A stretch of 64,000 nt of DNA from Tigriopus japonicus (taxonomy: Eukaryota > Arthropoda > Copepoda > Harpacticoida > Harpacticidae): positions 13,836,781 through 13,900,780 of the forward strand of contig CM021317.1 of the NCBI GenBank assembly GCA_010645155.1. Reading direction: 5' to 3'. Positions 1 to 11,670 of this stretch are shown here, in pieces. The notes beneath the pieces are model-generated. The model was not told the origin of the DNA, did no database searches, and saw nothing but the letters and a program-made list of their open reading frames with translations. Each line of letters opens with the position of its first letter. The stretch's first letter is position 1. Both the position numbers and the translations under genes were made by a program.

Positions 1-418
1 TACACCTCCACCTCTGACACTTGCACCACCTTCCCGAGGTGGCAACAACTCAATCGGAAGAGAATCTGGTTGACTAAGTGGTTCCGAGTTACCCTCAACC
101 AACTTTCTCTCCTCCTCTCCTCTTACTCCGGCCCTGGTAGAATGTACCCCGGGTAAAAGAAATAGCTATATGAACCCTTGGAAAAAATAGATGGCGCCCT
201 ACATAAGTGGCCCCATTGTTTATGCTTACTTGAAAACGTCCATTAATAGAAAATTTTTAATAGAAAAGTAGCTTTTTGATTATTTTTGTGTTGTAAAAAT
301 GGCGTCACATAAAAAGTTCACTCGATGGAGTTACTCACCTATATCGGTATTCAATTTAATGACATTTACCACTGACTTGAGCGATATATGTCATACAAAA
401 CGAGGGAGAAAGATAGAT
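1..418. other. No gene seen; flank of foldback element
   Basis: I see no supported exon or RNA gene here. The open frame beginning near 299 runs into the left arm of the inverted repeat that starts at 419, so it is best explained as a chance frame. Confidence 0.5.
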
Positions 419-786
419 GTAAACCGTTTATTGAACCGAGAAAGATATCAGCGGAGACCTTGCGTTGTCAGACCCATCTTGTGTTGATTTCAAACATGGT
501 TGCCAAGACGTAATCTTTGATGCCACTTTTTGGCTACTTGTCAACTCTGTTTCTTCGACAGTTATCATTTTTTCGAAAAGATCATTTCTTCAAAAATGGG
601 TGACATTTAAGCTAAATGATGCCATAAAAAAGAAGATAATCGTCAAGGAAAAGGACTTAAAATTTTGCTAAAAAGTAGCATCGTAGATCTCACCCTGGCA
701 ACCATGCTAGAAATCACGTAAGATGGGCCTAGCGACGCAAGGTCTTTGCTGATGTTTTTTTCGGTTCATTCCTGTTCATCGTAAAC
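419..786. repeat. Foldback (long inverted repeat) element
   Basis: The left arm (about 419-545) is the reverse complement of the right arm (about 660-786) with scattered mismatches, leaving a central loop of about 115 bases. Matching landmarks include GACCTTGCGT and CATGGTTGCCA in the left arm and their complements in the right. It is probably a small non-autonomous DNA transposon or snap-back repeat. No target-site duplication could be identified, so the outer limits are approximate. The open frames at 299-671 are accidental products of this repeat. Confidence 0.75.
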
Positions 787-1492
787 AACATAATTTTCTT
801 CTTTTACGCTACTCTGCGTTAAAAGCTAATTATGGCCATCGACTGGCTGCATGTAGTTCCATAATGTTGTAAAAAGTTCGTGAACTTGCTTGAAATCTCG
901 TTATTCATCAAGCGTCAAACTCCAATTCGAGAAGACACTTCAAGTTTCGGAAAATATTTGATTGGCAAGCGATCTGCCGTCCATCAGGTTTATCAATCAC
1001 TTTTTACCAATAAAACGTCGATGACACAAGTTTGCCCTATCATCGTTGATCTGTCTTTTCCCCATAATCAGAACCTTCCTTTCCTTTCCTTTCAACATAG
1101 CACTCATAGTTTCAAACAATGATGACAAAAAAAGTTTTCGAATGACACGGAATTTGGCCCCAGGAGCTCATTATTCGGAATTCATGGGCAAATACTTCAA
1201 ATTTCATCCAAGAATCCCCAAAATACTTTGAATGTCCTTAACGAAAAATAAGGATGAACTAACAAAAACCAAGCCATCTTTCCATCTTTTGTTTCATCTA
1301 TACGTCAAAAAAAAATTCCAACTTCCCGTTTGCAGGAAATCGAAAGGTAATACAGAAATTAGACACCAACAAACTTCTCATCAACCTGTACAGCTTCGAC
1401 AAGAGCACTGAACTCCCGAAGAGTCTTGATCATGTGTGCATTACTGTTCGGATGATTTTTTTCCCGTGTGCTTCCATTTTTAAACGCGATCT

Positions 1493-1516
1493 CCAACCAA
1501 CCAACCAACCAACCAA
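1493..1516. repeat. (CCAA)n microsatellite
   Basis: Six consecutive CCAA units about 150 bases upstream of the predicted transcription start at 1665. Confidence 0.9.
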
Positions 1517-1662
1517 GATTGGTTCCCTCCTCGATTGACGTGAGCTGAAGCGTGGCCTAGAGGACTCGTAAATGTATGGTGAGTGTGTGTGAAACGATCC
1601 CCTCACTACGAACGAAGCCGTTCGAATGCCGTCAGAGGTGCTTTTGGCCATTCCTAGTCAGT

Positions 1663-1697
1663 TCAGTTGACGTTTCTGTTCAATGGAGTGAGGACGT
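1663..1697 (+). promoter_or_regulatory. Putative TATA-less core promoter: Inr plus DPE
   Basis: TCAGTT at 1663-1668 fits the arthropod initiator consensus TCAKTY, which sets the A at 1665 as +1. At exactly +28 to +33 (1692-1697) the sequence GGACGT satisfies every position of the downstream promoter element set DSWYVY. Correct spacing between two matching motifs is the main support. I see no TATA box about 30 bases upstream. A second overlapping TCAGTT lies at 1658-1663. About 230 bases downstream a strong splice donor closes a plausible first exon. The link to gene A is inferred from orientation and the lack of any other coding exon between. Confidence 0.5.
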
Positions 1698-1894
1698 GCG
1701 AAATTCATCTCTTAAGAAAGCCCTGAAAAAAGTGACAACTGTACAGTAAAGAGTGTCTCTGGTGGTTGGAAAAACGAATTCAAGTGTGAACGGAAACGAA
1801 AGGAAGTCCAAAGTGAGGATGACAACAACAACTTTATTGTGACTGTGTAGTGACTAGTGAGTGTGAGAGACGGGTTCAAGACAAGATCGAAGAG
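1665..1894 (+). other. Putative non-coding first exon (5' UTR)
   Basis: This segment runs from the predicted start A to a consensus donor, GAAGAG followed by GTAAGAG at 1895. It has no long open frame in the + direction. It could splice to the acceptor at 11087-11088 (pyrimidine tract then TTTCAG), whose exon holds the gene A start codon. That would make an intron of about 9.2 kb. The connection is inferred; the transcript could belong to another gene whose exons I did not recognise. Confidence 0.35.
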
Positions 1895-4800
1895 GTAAGA
1901 GAGGACCAAAATTGGATGCACCATTCTTCATGATGTGGTGGTACCTTTTTGTTCTTTGGCACGCGAGTATGAGAGTGAAGTTACGCTATAATTCGTCATT
2001 GGGCTCAATCATTTGGTGACGGATGATATCAGAAATCACTTCGAAGCCGAACATATGGCAAACACAATAGTTCTTTATTTCCAACTCGGCACTTGCTCCC
2101 AATGAAAATCAACTCCGTCCTTTTGATTAGAGCTCGGCCAAAGTCTTCTAAGTGCAACATTGTTATTTCGAGCCTCAAACTGTTTCAATTTCAAGGAGAA
2201 ATCTTGAAGGTTGACGCCTGCTTGCATCCTGAAATGCAGTTGTCACCTACTTTCTATAGATTCAAATTCTTCTTTTTGAGCTTGAAGTGTCCTAAGCTTT
2301 AATCGTTTTTCAGTCCTTTAAGTTCCAACCTAGGGCAATCTGTTTTTCTTCGTTTTTGGCTTTGTTGTTAAGATTTGGGTCTTGAACTTATTATGATTAT
2401 GCCTTTGTTTAGGCAAGGAAGTCATTTCGAGTTCAGTGCCCATCACCATAAACATCAACTCAAATTTGTCCTTCCGTTCTTCCTTCATTCTTGCCCTAAA
2501 ACCATTTGCAAAGCCAAAGTTTGCTAGGGGTAAAAGTTATTAATGGGCGAGTACAACAGTTGTTTTGCACTACTGAAACCTATCTGCTAATTCCTCTGGA
2601 CAATCGCTTGAGGCTGAACATATTTCTGAGCAACTTCCATAGCCGAAATGAGCCTTTGGAAAGCTGACGAAGACAGTTACTGCGAGAAAGAACAAACAAA
2701 AACCTTTTTGAACGCGGTGGTTCGATCATGATCTTCATAGGAAACCAAGGAGTGATTTCAAATCGCTGTTTGAGAACGTTAGTGTTGCCACGAATAAAAG
2801 GAAAAACAAGCCATTTTTCTTTAAAATCCTTTTATGTTTTTCTCCTTGGGTAGAATCTAGTTTTCTAGAGATTTAACTTGCAAGATTGGAGCCTTTGGAG
2901 GATGAATCATCAAAAAGAGTGCATTTGAATCAACAAACATTGGCCACACAAGAGATGGTTAAAGCTAGCTGTTATGTGTGTGTGTGACTATTCTATTCAA
3001 GACATGTTCAAGCGAGTGTAAAATTGAATCTGGCCATGACTCTCAAGACCAATATGAGGGTCAAAGTAGTGAAGTTTCTTTCAAATGCTCTCGCTTAAAC
3101 TGCCATTTACTTTACAGCTATTTCTGGAACATTCAATCTGAATCCAAAGGTGAATTCTGGTAAATCTGATCATCAGGTCTAGCTCAAACAAGATGAGTTT
3201 TGGTTCATGGTGGTATCTCTCAAGTTCATCTATATTCAAATTTGAAAAGGTGTTAAAGAAACTGGCAAATCATTGTGGATCCACTGACTATGATGATGAT
3301 GACTATGATGATGACAGTTTCCAACAGCTGCCACATGAATTCAAACCTAAGCCTCATTCTTTGAAAATTGGGATGTTTGCACATACATTCATGGGGAATG
3401 GGGAAACGGGAGTTTGAGCAATTCCGATGGCTCTTTTTGCACCTTTATTGCATATGACATTTGAGAATAGATTTGAACACCACTTGGTTGTTGATCATGG
3501 ATTCATGATGGATTGATGTTCAAGGGATTTTTCCTGTGGCCCTTTGCAATCTGATATATCATGCCCTTGTGGCTCCTGAAATCAATGCCCCTGATTTTGG
3601 CATTGGCAAATAACTACTGTCACTTCCTTCCTGTCAGCCGTACTATTCATTGAGGTCACAATAAAAAGAACCCGCTAACTGCATTGGGACCATCAATCAA
3701 TCGACTCTTGCCGGTGATCCCCAAAACAAGATCAAAGCAGAACTTCAATTAAAGCAAAGAAATGGTAAAACATATTGCTTCTTTTATGACAAGTTTGAAC
3801 TGGCATCTCAAATATAACCTCGCATCCCTGATTCAAATTCAAATGTTTGAATTGGTTCACTTTTGGGATTGTGACTTGCCTGCATATCACTAAAAAGGAA
3901 GTGTGAAAAAAGGTGATCGTAAAGTTTCAGATTAGCATTCATATCCATATTTTTTCACTTGGTCATGGATCAGTGAGTTGAAAATGACCCTGGTCAGATG
4001 AAAACAAAGTGCACCAAGACGGCAAAGTATCTCAATTTATCTTCCGGTCTCATAACGCTTTTGGATGAACTCTTGATCCAGAGACTTCCTACTTGGCTGT
4101 GTTCCTCATTTCTTGCATTTACCAGTTCAGCTCATCTCTGTAGAATATTTGCAAGTCTATGGCGTGCCAAAATCTCTCACCTTGTTCGAGCGATGTTCGA
4201 TAGAAATTTGGAGGCTCAAAAAATGAGTCTGCCACTTTGAATTCAAGATCATAATTGATTGGCTCCAGGCCATGGATTGGAATGAGGATTGAGTGAATAA
4301 AGAAATTAAGGATCTGGAAATGCTCGCAGGTCTTCCTGGTTAGACATTAGGCTCATATTCAATGTGATTGCCAGGGGGAATATGACGAATATTGCCATTC
4401 CGTGATGTCTCAAGAAGATGCCAACTTATGGTCAATTCTTCAAGCTTTAAAACAGAAAAACGTGGACCATAAGTGAACACGAAAGCCCTTCAAGTTTTCA
4501 TGATTTGACTTTGAAAAGCCATTCACGCCCATTCTGACCTATTCAGATTTGCAAGCTATTGTCAAGTGCCCTTTGAGCAAGGACAGATTCACACCCACCG
4601 AAAATGGCGTTGACGATATTGACACCTCACAGTTGGTCAATATTCACACAAAACCAAAAGTTATCACGGCAAAACTTGGTCTGAAATATATTATGGAACA
4701 CCTTTTTCATGACGAATGATGAGGATAAAGTTCAAAAAAGTCTCCCACCATGCCGGAAACATCTCATTTTCAACACGGATACCTTACCTCTTCCAACGTC

Positions 4801-7800
4801 TGTCCCAGAAGAGGAAGGAAGCGTCATATTGCTCAATTCAAGAAATATTTTAGTGTCCAGTGGACGGGTAATTCCACTATTCAACTAGAGTTGTTCCTTT
4901 CACATTAATGCCTAAAGTTGTTCTTTTTATGTCCTATTTACGTGTTGTTTTGAGTGAGTCTGAGCTCCAACAGATCTTTCCTCCGAGGGCTCTTTAAATT
5001 TGCCGAGCTAGCTCGAAACACCCTTTAAACTAGCAAGATCAGTTTTAAAGCCCATCAATAATGAGCTCGTGTGCGTTATGAGGCGAGGGTGCAGAGCAGG
5101 CAATTCCCTCTGGCAGGAGAGATTCAAATCTAGAGGTCATCCACATGCTTAATTCCACACATTCCCGAGAAAAACGTGAAAACCATCACACTTCCATTCC
5201 TACTACTATACCAAATGTACCCCAAAGAATCCTACAAACGTTCGCGCTCAAAAAGATACACTCTGGATGATCTCTCATTTTACCGGATACTAGGGTAACA
5301 TTTTTTTGCAAATACTTTCGTCAACCATTAAAAAATGCCTAAAACTATGATCCGTTCAACTCGGCCTTAAAACTCTGAAAGCTTGGCATTTGCATATTTT
5401 TTGGCTCGAAAGGTATCAAGTTGGTCTTTTTTACGTAATTGTAGTTATTGTTTTATTTTGATATAATAGAGACACACATCATTTTAGTTTATTTTTCATC
5501 AAACAAATTGCAAAATATTGGATAAACAGCTGAACCTGAAATTTGGACAAAATGTCAACGAAATGTTCTTGTCAATAGGTTGAAAAACATTGTCATTATG
5601 TTGAATACAAAGTTGTCAAAAGAGGAGTCAATATTGGCCATGCATTGCAAAAAAGGATGCACCTCCAAAAGCCAAGGTTACTTCCAGATAATTATCGATC
5701 TCTTATTCGAAAGTTCAACTTCGTGAAAGTCCAGAGGATTCATTCAGAAATGAACTCATCAACCAGAAGGATGATTTTTGAGGTTAAAAGGAATTGATCC
5801 TGTCGTATTTATTCGCACCTTGTGCAAACAGTTCATAAACCACAATCCGGTGGATCCATGTTCAACCAATCGAAGGGGCGTACATCCTCAATAAATAATG
5901 TCTTTATTTATCTAAAAGAAAGTTTTGAAACTGCAACCACTTATGTGTCCTTTATGATCGAATATTGAAGTAAAAGCTGTTATAGAAAAGCTTCCTGTTG
6001 TTCAAGTGGTTAACAGAGTCAGTTAGAGTGGCCAAAACTCAGATAATTATGGCCATGAAACAGCAATAATGAGACATTTCAGACACAAAGAGCCAAAGAA
6101 GTGAAGAGGGAATCATCTCGCAAGAATTTCCCGGCGCACGAAAGAAATTGAGGGTTTCGAATAACAGTCCACAACGACAACCGGATGATGCCACCCGTGA
6201 GAAGTTTCCTGGGCAATAAAATGGCAATAAATAACCGTTGATGGCTTAAGAACCGAACAAGCTCTTCAGAATCAGATTGTGTAATCATCAGAGTGAAGTG
6301 TCAGAAACAATGTTCGCGGTCAGGAGAAATCTGTCGGAACTATTTTCAGATAAAAAATGGCATCCCTGTTAAAATTTGCAACACCAGATGTGTTTGAAAA
6401 CTCACTTTTGGATTTTCTCCTTAACATTCGTGGATCTTATCTTAGCTGGCATCTAAGATTGGATGCCATGTTAACCATAGCAAGAACCATAACCATCATG
6501 TTTAGTGGCAAATAATAAAGATCATTTGTACCTTACGTACAAGGTCAGTGGTGCCAAACCGTTTGCTCTCCTTGTCAAAACATAAAAGGAAATAAACGAA
6601 AAAGAGTCAAGCCTGGGAAAATTTTGACTTTACCGTCCAGTTCGTGTAACGCTTAAATCGCTATTTGAATTGTTGACAAACCTTTCTTCAGTGAGCAAAG
6701 CGGCAAGTCCTTCAGTTTCAATGTTGACGGTGGGAAATCGAATTCAAATAACGAGCTGAATTAAGGCATGAATGTCACCTTATGAACAAGAGTCGATTGA
6801 AAATGCCATAGCTAAAAGGACCGCATTTACTATGGACAAGGAACAGCTGACTGGTCCGTTTACCGTTGCGCGCGCTGGCTCGTCCATTGTTCGTGAAGTC
6901 CACGTGTGGGTTCACAACCATTGGCATCAAACCAAGCATGACTTAAGCATCAAAGCGACAAGAGCCTCACAAAGAGATGGAGTGTTGACGTCCATAGAAA
7001 CTCAAATGTATCACCACAAATCGTTGCATAATGCGCCAACGGGACTCGAAATTGAGGCTCTTTTTGTTATAACAAATTATGTGGTGGTTTTCTTGAGGCA
7101 GTTCCTAAATATCGCCAAGAACAAATGAAAGAGTGGTTTGGCAATTACCTTGATTGAATTTTTATTGGCGGTGCACAGTAGGGATGAGGCGAGTCAGGGA
7201 AAATGCAGACAAAAACTCGATCCAGTTAAATAATATGGCCCTTAAGTTGGACAGGATTTTTTGTCGCTGGATTGCTAATTGCAAGCTTTGTGTGCGTTAC
7301 TTTTAGACTCAGATCACACGAGAAAAACTCGTATTTTTTCTGATTGCAGATTTAGTTCAGATTAAAATCGTGATTCAGTTCCTTTGGATCTCAATAATAA
7401 CACTGTCATAAGCTTCCTTTACATTATGGATAGGGTAATGGGAAATACTCGATTTTGAGGGAATAATATCTGGTGAAATGAATTGCTTGAAATGCCTTCT
7501 CGTCGACCACTACAGGAAATGAACTTTCATTCTGACAATAAATTTTAGGCGTCAATTTCATTGGTCGCGAACATTGTTGAGATCGCGTGCTTGAGAGTGC
7601 TCTCATTGAACTTATTAATTACTCGTATCCACCCAAATTGCGAACAGAGGTCATGCCAAAACTCATTTTCCACATGCGCAAATTATTCCCCTCCAATCTA
7701 GAGACGAAATTGAAATGTGAAGCAAATTGCATTTGGTGATCTTAACCAAGCAAAATGATCTCTGGGGAATAAATCATTGAAAGCAGGGCCCATGATAAAT

Positions 7801-8458
7801 TTCAGAATTTTGTTCAGTTTTCTATGGATCATTTTAAATATAGCCAAATTTTATCAATACCGCCAAGGACTTAACAAACTACGAAAGTGTGAGGCCCTTC
7901 GAATTTGCATTATTTTAATTGGACCGAAGCAATTTTTTAGAGTTACCCTGAATTGAGCCAACCTTAGGCTTATCAGTACAATGATTCTGCGGCCAAAAGC
8001 CTCATTTTTACAGAAAAAGCTATTCTTAAGCTGAATTTGTGAAATCCGTTATTCATACACTGGTTCGTGATTAAATTGAGACGAGCTGTTCTTGGTTCTA
8101 ATTCTGGTAAAATTCAAATGGTGAAGAGAAGTGAAGTCTCCCTCCAATTTCTCCAAAGACAAAGAGTCGCGCAGTCGAATCCAATTGTTTGCTTATTTGA
8201 ATTGAAATTGTAACGAGCCAATCTCTGAATGAAGGGTGGATGCAAAGTGCTCTTGATTAGATGCCGATTGAAGAGGGATTGGAGGATGACGGAGATGGAG
8301 TATCCACACAAAGACCGCTACAATGGAATTCAAGGAAAGTTTTTCAATGCCGCTTTCAATGAAAGTTTCGCTGAAACTCATAACACGAACTTGACCTCCT
8401 CAATCTTGTAGGGGAAAAAGGTGTAGGAGTCCTGGATTAGCATCCGATGCGTCAAATA
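1895..8458. other. Long non-coding stretch (possible gene A intron)
   Basis: No exon, RNA gene or clear mobile element was recognised. A degenerate GAT/GAC/TAT triplet stretch at about 3286-3314 produces an acidic chance frame. A short inverted repeat ACTTATGGTC/GACCATAAGT lies near 4430-4475. The 118-codon open frame at 6772-7128 has no recognisable domain, and no convincing acceptor or donor frames it. If the first exon at 1665-1894 belongs to gene A, this is part of its first intron. Confidence 0.4.
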
Positions 8459-9744
8459 CAGGGTGCGTCAAAATTCAAGATTTTGATATTCTTCGCTTTA
8501 TTTTCAGTACGAATAGTATGTGACGTTTTCACTTTAAAGAATTAACATCCCAAGGCTCATAACTAGGGCTAGGGAAAAATTTTTTTTACATCAAAAAATA
8601 TTTTTTACATTTTTTGCCAATTTTACGTGAAAATAACATTTTAATTTTATTTGACATTTTTTGGAAAATTTCAACATTTTCTTAACATTTTTTGTACTTT
8701 TTGCTCAAAAATGTCATCCCAAAACTGGTTCTGAGGGACCAATTAATCAAATGAAGGCTTGAAATTTCCCGCCAAAATTTCCCGCTAAAATTGTCATTGT
8801 TCAATTCCACATTTTATGATGCCAATTAATCAAAATCTTTGGAAAGGGGAAAAAAGTGCCCTTAAAGTTCTTTTTGTTATTGTGAAAAAGTTCACATCAG
8901 AAACTTTGTGACCCTTGTTTCTGTGATTATTTTACGTGGGCTAAATAGATATGTGTAGAGTAAAGTATGTTTTAAGTTGGCACTGTTGCCATTATTTACT
9001 CAGACTTTCATATCTATTGCCTTTTAAAGGGTCTGAATGTGCTATCTGACTTATAACATAAACTGTTTTGACGTCTAGCTTATAAAAACACCCCGCCATG
9101 TAAAGCACAACCTCCCGTTTTTTTTAGCTAGAGTTTTGACGGCATTATTTCCTTCAGATGTCTGGTCACACTGTCTTACGTAGAATTCTCAAGTCCTCCA
9201 CACATCTTGTCCCATTTCTCACACATTTCGTTGACTTTTTTGCCCTAATTTTTAACATTTTTTGCTCTTAATTTCAACATTTTTTGCCCTTTTTGCCCTA
9301 TAATTCAATTTTTTTTGCCCTTTTTGCCCTATAAATCAAAATTTTTTGCCCTTTTTGCCCTATATTTTAAATTTTTTTTGCACTTTTTGCCCCATATTTC
9401 AAAATTTTTTGCCCTTTTTCCTGACATTTTAATGACATTTTTTGGACGTTTTTCCAACATTTTTTCCCGGTCTCTACTCATAACAAAACGGCACTTAAGA
9501 CTACCTTTTTAAGGAAACGACGTTCAAATGTATAGACCATTTTTTTCAATTCTACCAATAAAAATAACATCAAAAAATACAATTTTAAAGGCTTGGTTAA
9601 ATGGCCTTTATAAAAAGCTATTTTTTATTCAGCTTTGACTAATAATCAAGCAATAAATGAATTGATAGAGTTCAATCAATAATCATTGGCTTTTGCAAAA
9701 TAAAAACAAGCTTGCATTCGAAGTCAATCTTTGAAGTAACCCTG
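8459..9744. mobile_element. Possible Tc1/mariner-type element holding a nested hAT element
   Basis: CAGGGT at 8459 and its complement ACCCTG ending at 9744 face each other and are each flanked by TA (8457-8458 and 9745-9746), as expected for insertion at a TA dinucleotide. The terminal match beyond the first bases is weak. Most of the interior is the hAT-like element at 8564-9476, leaving about 365 bases of the outer element. No transposase frame remains. The call rests on short ends and may be coincidence. Confidence 0.35.
8564..9476. mobile_element. Non-autonomous hAT-like element, perfect 8-bp TSD
   Basis: The element begins TAGGGCTAGGGAAAAA and its other end reads, in reverse complement, TAGAGACCGGGAAAAAA. 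The octamer CTCATAAC occurs immediately before (8556-8563) and immediately after (9477-9484), a perfect 8-bp target-site duplication as made by hAT transposases. The interior codes for nothing. It is T-rich, and near the right end it contains several imperfect copies of a roughly 36-base unit built around TTTTTTGCCCTTTTTGCCC. A chance 65-codon frame in this part only reflects the repeats. Confidence 0.85.
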
Positions 9745-11088
9745 TACGTCTCTCATTGCAGAATACGGAATCAAGTTTGAAGTGTGTCTCATCATCTCAG
9801 ACTGAAGCAAACATAACGAGCACCTCGAGTAGTTTCTCACTTCATCACGATTTCTCTGACACTTTGCACAAAGACTAGGTCGGCCCACGCCCAAGTGAAA
9901 ACCTACTGGAAAATTACAGACACCGGTCCACCCTCGCACACTTTTTTTCAAGGAAAAGACCCTTGGAAGTTTTTCTTACCAACTTGTTGATAGCATTAAT
10001 TTTTATCCTCAGGAATGCAAGTGATCTTTCTGTGCGTAGCATTCTGTACAACACGTGAGGCCTTGGAAGCTTGCCTGCATTTACTTACAACTTTTACTCT
10101 AATGGCGAATTGGCATGCACCTGATCTAAGGCAAAAGAAAACAGTTATTACCGAAGAAGTAGCCATGGACTTGAGAGCATGGTCTCAGAGTCACATCCAC
10201 AACTCATATTTCATGCGTGTGAGTGCGGACTGGAAACGAGCTCCGAATGGTCTGTCTTAAATATGGCTCTAAATCAAGCCTTGGAAGATGCTTTAGGCAT
10301 CAAGACTCACTTGGATTGCTGGAGACCGGAAAAACTACACAACACTGGGTATTATTTTTTGTGCCTGAAGTTTCGTATCCCCGCACTTGACCAGTGATTT
10401 AAGGGCTGCAAACACAATGGAGCACGTGTGGAGTCGAGGTAAAATTGGCCCATGGTCGCACATGTGATCTTTGGGGTCGTTTCACCAACTTTGCATGTTT
10501 AATGAATAGAAAGAAAGTTTGCATGTGCGATAACAACTATGATAAGAACTGTTTGATTTTGAAAGCTAAAGAATTTACCTCAACCCCATGAAACTCCAAT
10601 GAAAGATAATTTGAGAAGGATTTATCCTTTTGGGACATTTTTTTCTTAAAATTTACTGCATAAGTCTCTTTGCGATGCCCATTAATTAGAAAAGATCAGA
10701 GCTACCCAATTTAACCATCTGCAATGAGTAGATTGGATAAATGCATTTCGTAGCCCAAACTTGGACACTTTCTTGCCGAAAGGTGACTTTCTAGAGCTCA
10801 AACAAGTACATTGGTAACCAAAGCAAGTACGATTTCCTTACAGACATAAACATAAGAGACATATTTTCTGGTCTTGTGAAGTCTGTTTGCTTACCAATTA
10901 TGCATGGTGTGCTCTCCTTATAAGTTAGTTACTGACTATAGACATGATTGATATAAACATTTCTTTGGACGAAACACCTCGTTTTCTTCCCTCTTTTCTA
11001 GCCCTTCAAATAAATTAATTTCCATTTTGTTTCCTTTTTTCAAGGTGAAAGAAGCACACACACTTACCTTTTTGATTTCCTCTTTCAG
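9745..11088. other. Non-coding stretch upstream of gene A coding start
   Basis: Small open frames on both strands (for example 9724-9951 minus and 10015-10397 plus) lack recognisable motifs or paired splice signals, and I do not accept them as genes. The segment ends in a pyrimidine-rich acceptor, with AG at 11087-11088. Confidence 0.4.
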
Positions 11089-11168
11089 TGTTGCTGATTC
11101 ATCATGGTGAAGTGTCACACCGACCAGAATGGCTAAAGTGGGAAAGGTGAAGTCAATAAACAACAACA
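11089..11168 (+). other. 5' UTR portion of gene A with a short upstream ORF
   Basis: After the acceptor at 11087-11088 there is an 80-base leader before the gene A ATG. It holds a 10-codon upstream open frame (11104-11136) that ends before the main start. An in-frame TAA lies four codons upstream of 11169, showing that the 11169 ATG is not an internal methionine of a longer frame in this exon. Confidence 0.4.
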
Positions 11169-11670
11169 ATGAAGGAAGAAGTCAAAGGCAGCACTGAAAA
11201 TGGACGCGTCATTCCTAAAATGGCGGGAAATCCAAACAGTTCATCATCTTCAAATGTGAAAGGCCGGAGAGAAGAACGGATATTGCAGAATGAACAGGAA
11301 ATGCTGCGTCAACGCCAGGAAAAGCGATGGCGGAATATGACCCAGCAAGTGACCTCCACCGTCAAACAAGTTACCAATGCAAAGGCCAACAAAGTAGACC
11401 AGTTCAGTGAGTTGGCGCAATGCTTGTCAAGGAATGCCCCAGATTACCTCATCTCTCGAAATGGAGGCACATTAATGAAACTGCCCAAAACCACGAACAA
11501 TGTGGCCTATTTGAACCTTCATCACCGGGATGATCTGGGCCACTACCATGCCCACAATGAGCAAGAGGTTTTGGCAGAGGAAATCTCGAATAACAATTCG
11601 GCTAATTCCATCTTCATTGTTCACCGAGGTCGAAAAATAGTGCGAAAAAAGAAGAGGAAATGCATCAAAT
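11169..11670 (+). CDS. Gene A coding exon 1 (residues 1-167)
   Basis: The ATG sits in a good context (ACAACAATGA) with an in-frame stop just upstream. The exon encodes the Ser-rich start, the charged helical region, a His-rich patch (LHHRDDLGHYHAHN, about 117-130) and the basic cluster. It ends one base into a codon at a GTAAGG donor. Reading through the donor would add only eight residues before a stop. Confidence 0.75.

Noticed and set aside
3193..3417. 74-codon frame with an acidic Asp/Tyr run
   Set aside because: The acidic run comes from a degenerate GAT/TAT triplet repeat; there are no splice signals or recognisable motif.
6772..7128. 118-codon plus-strand frame
   Set aside because: No domain, no flanking consensus splice sites, and a length possible by chance.
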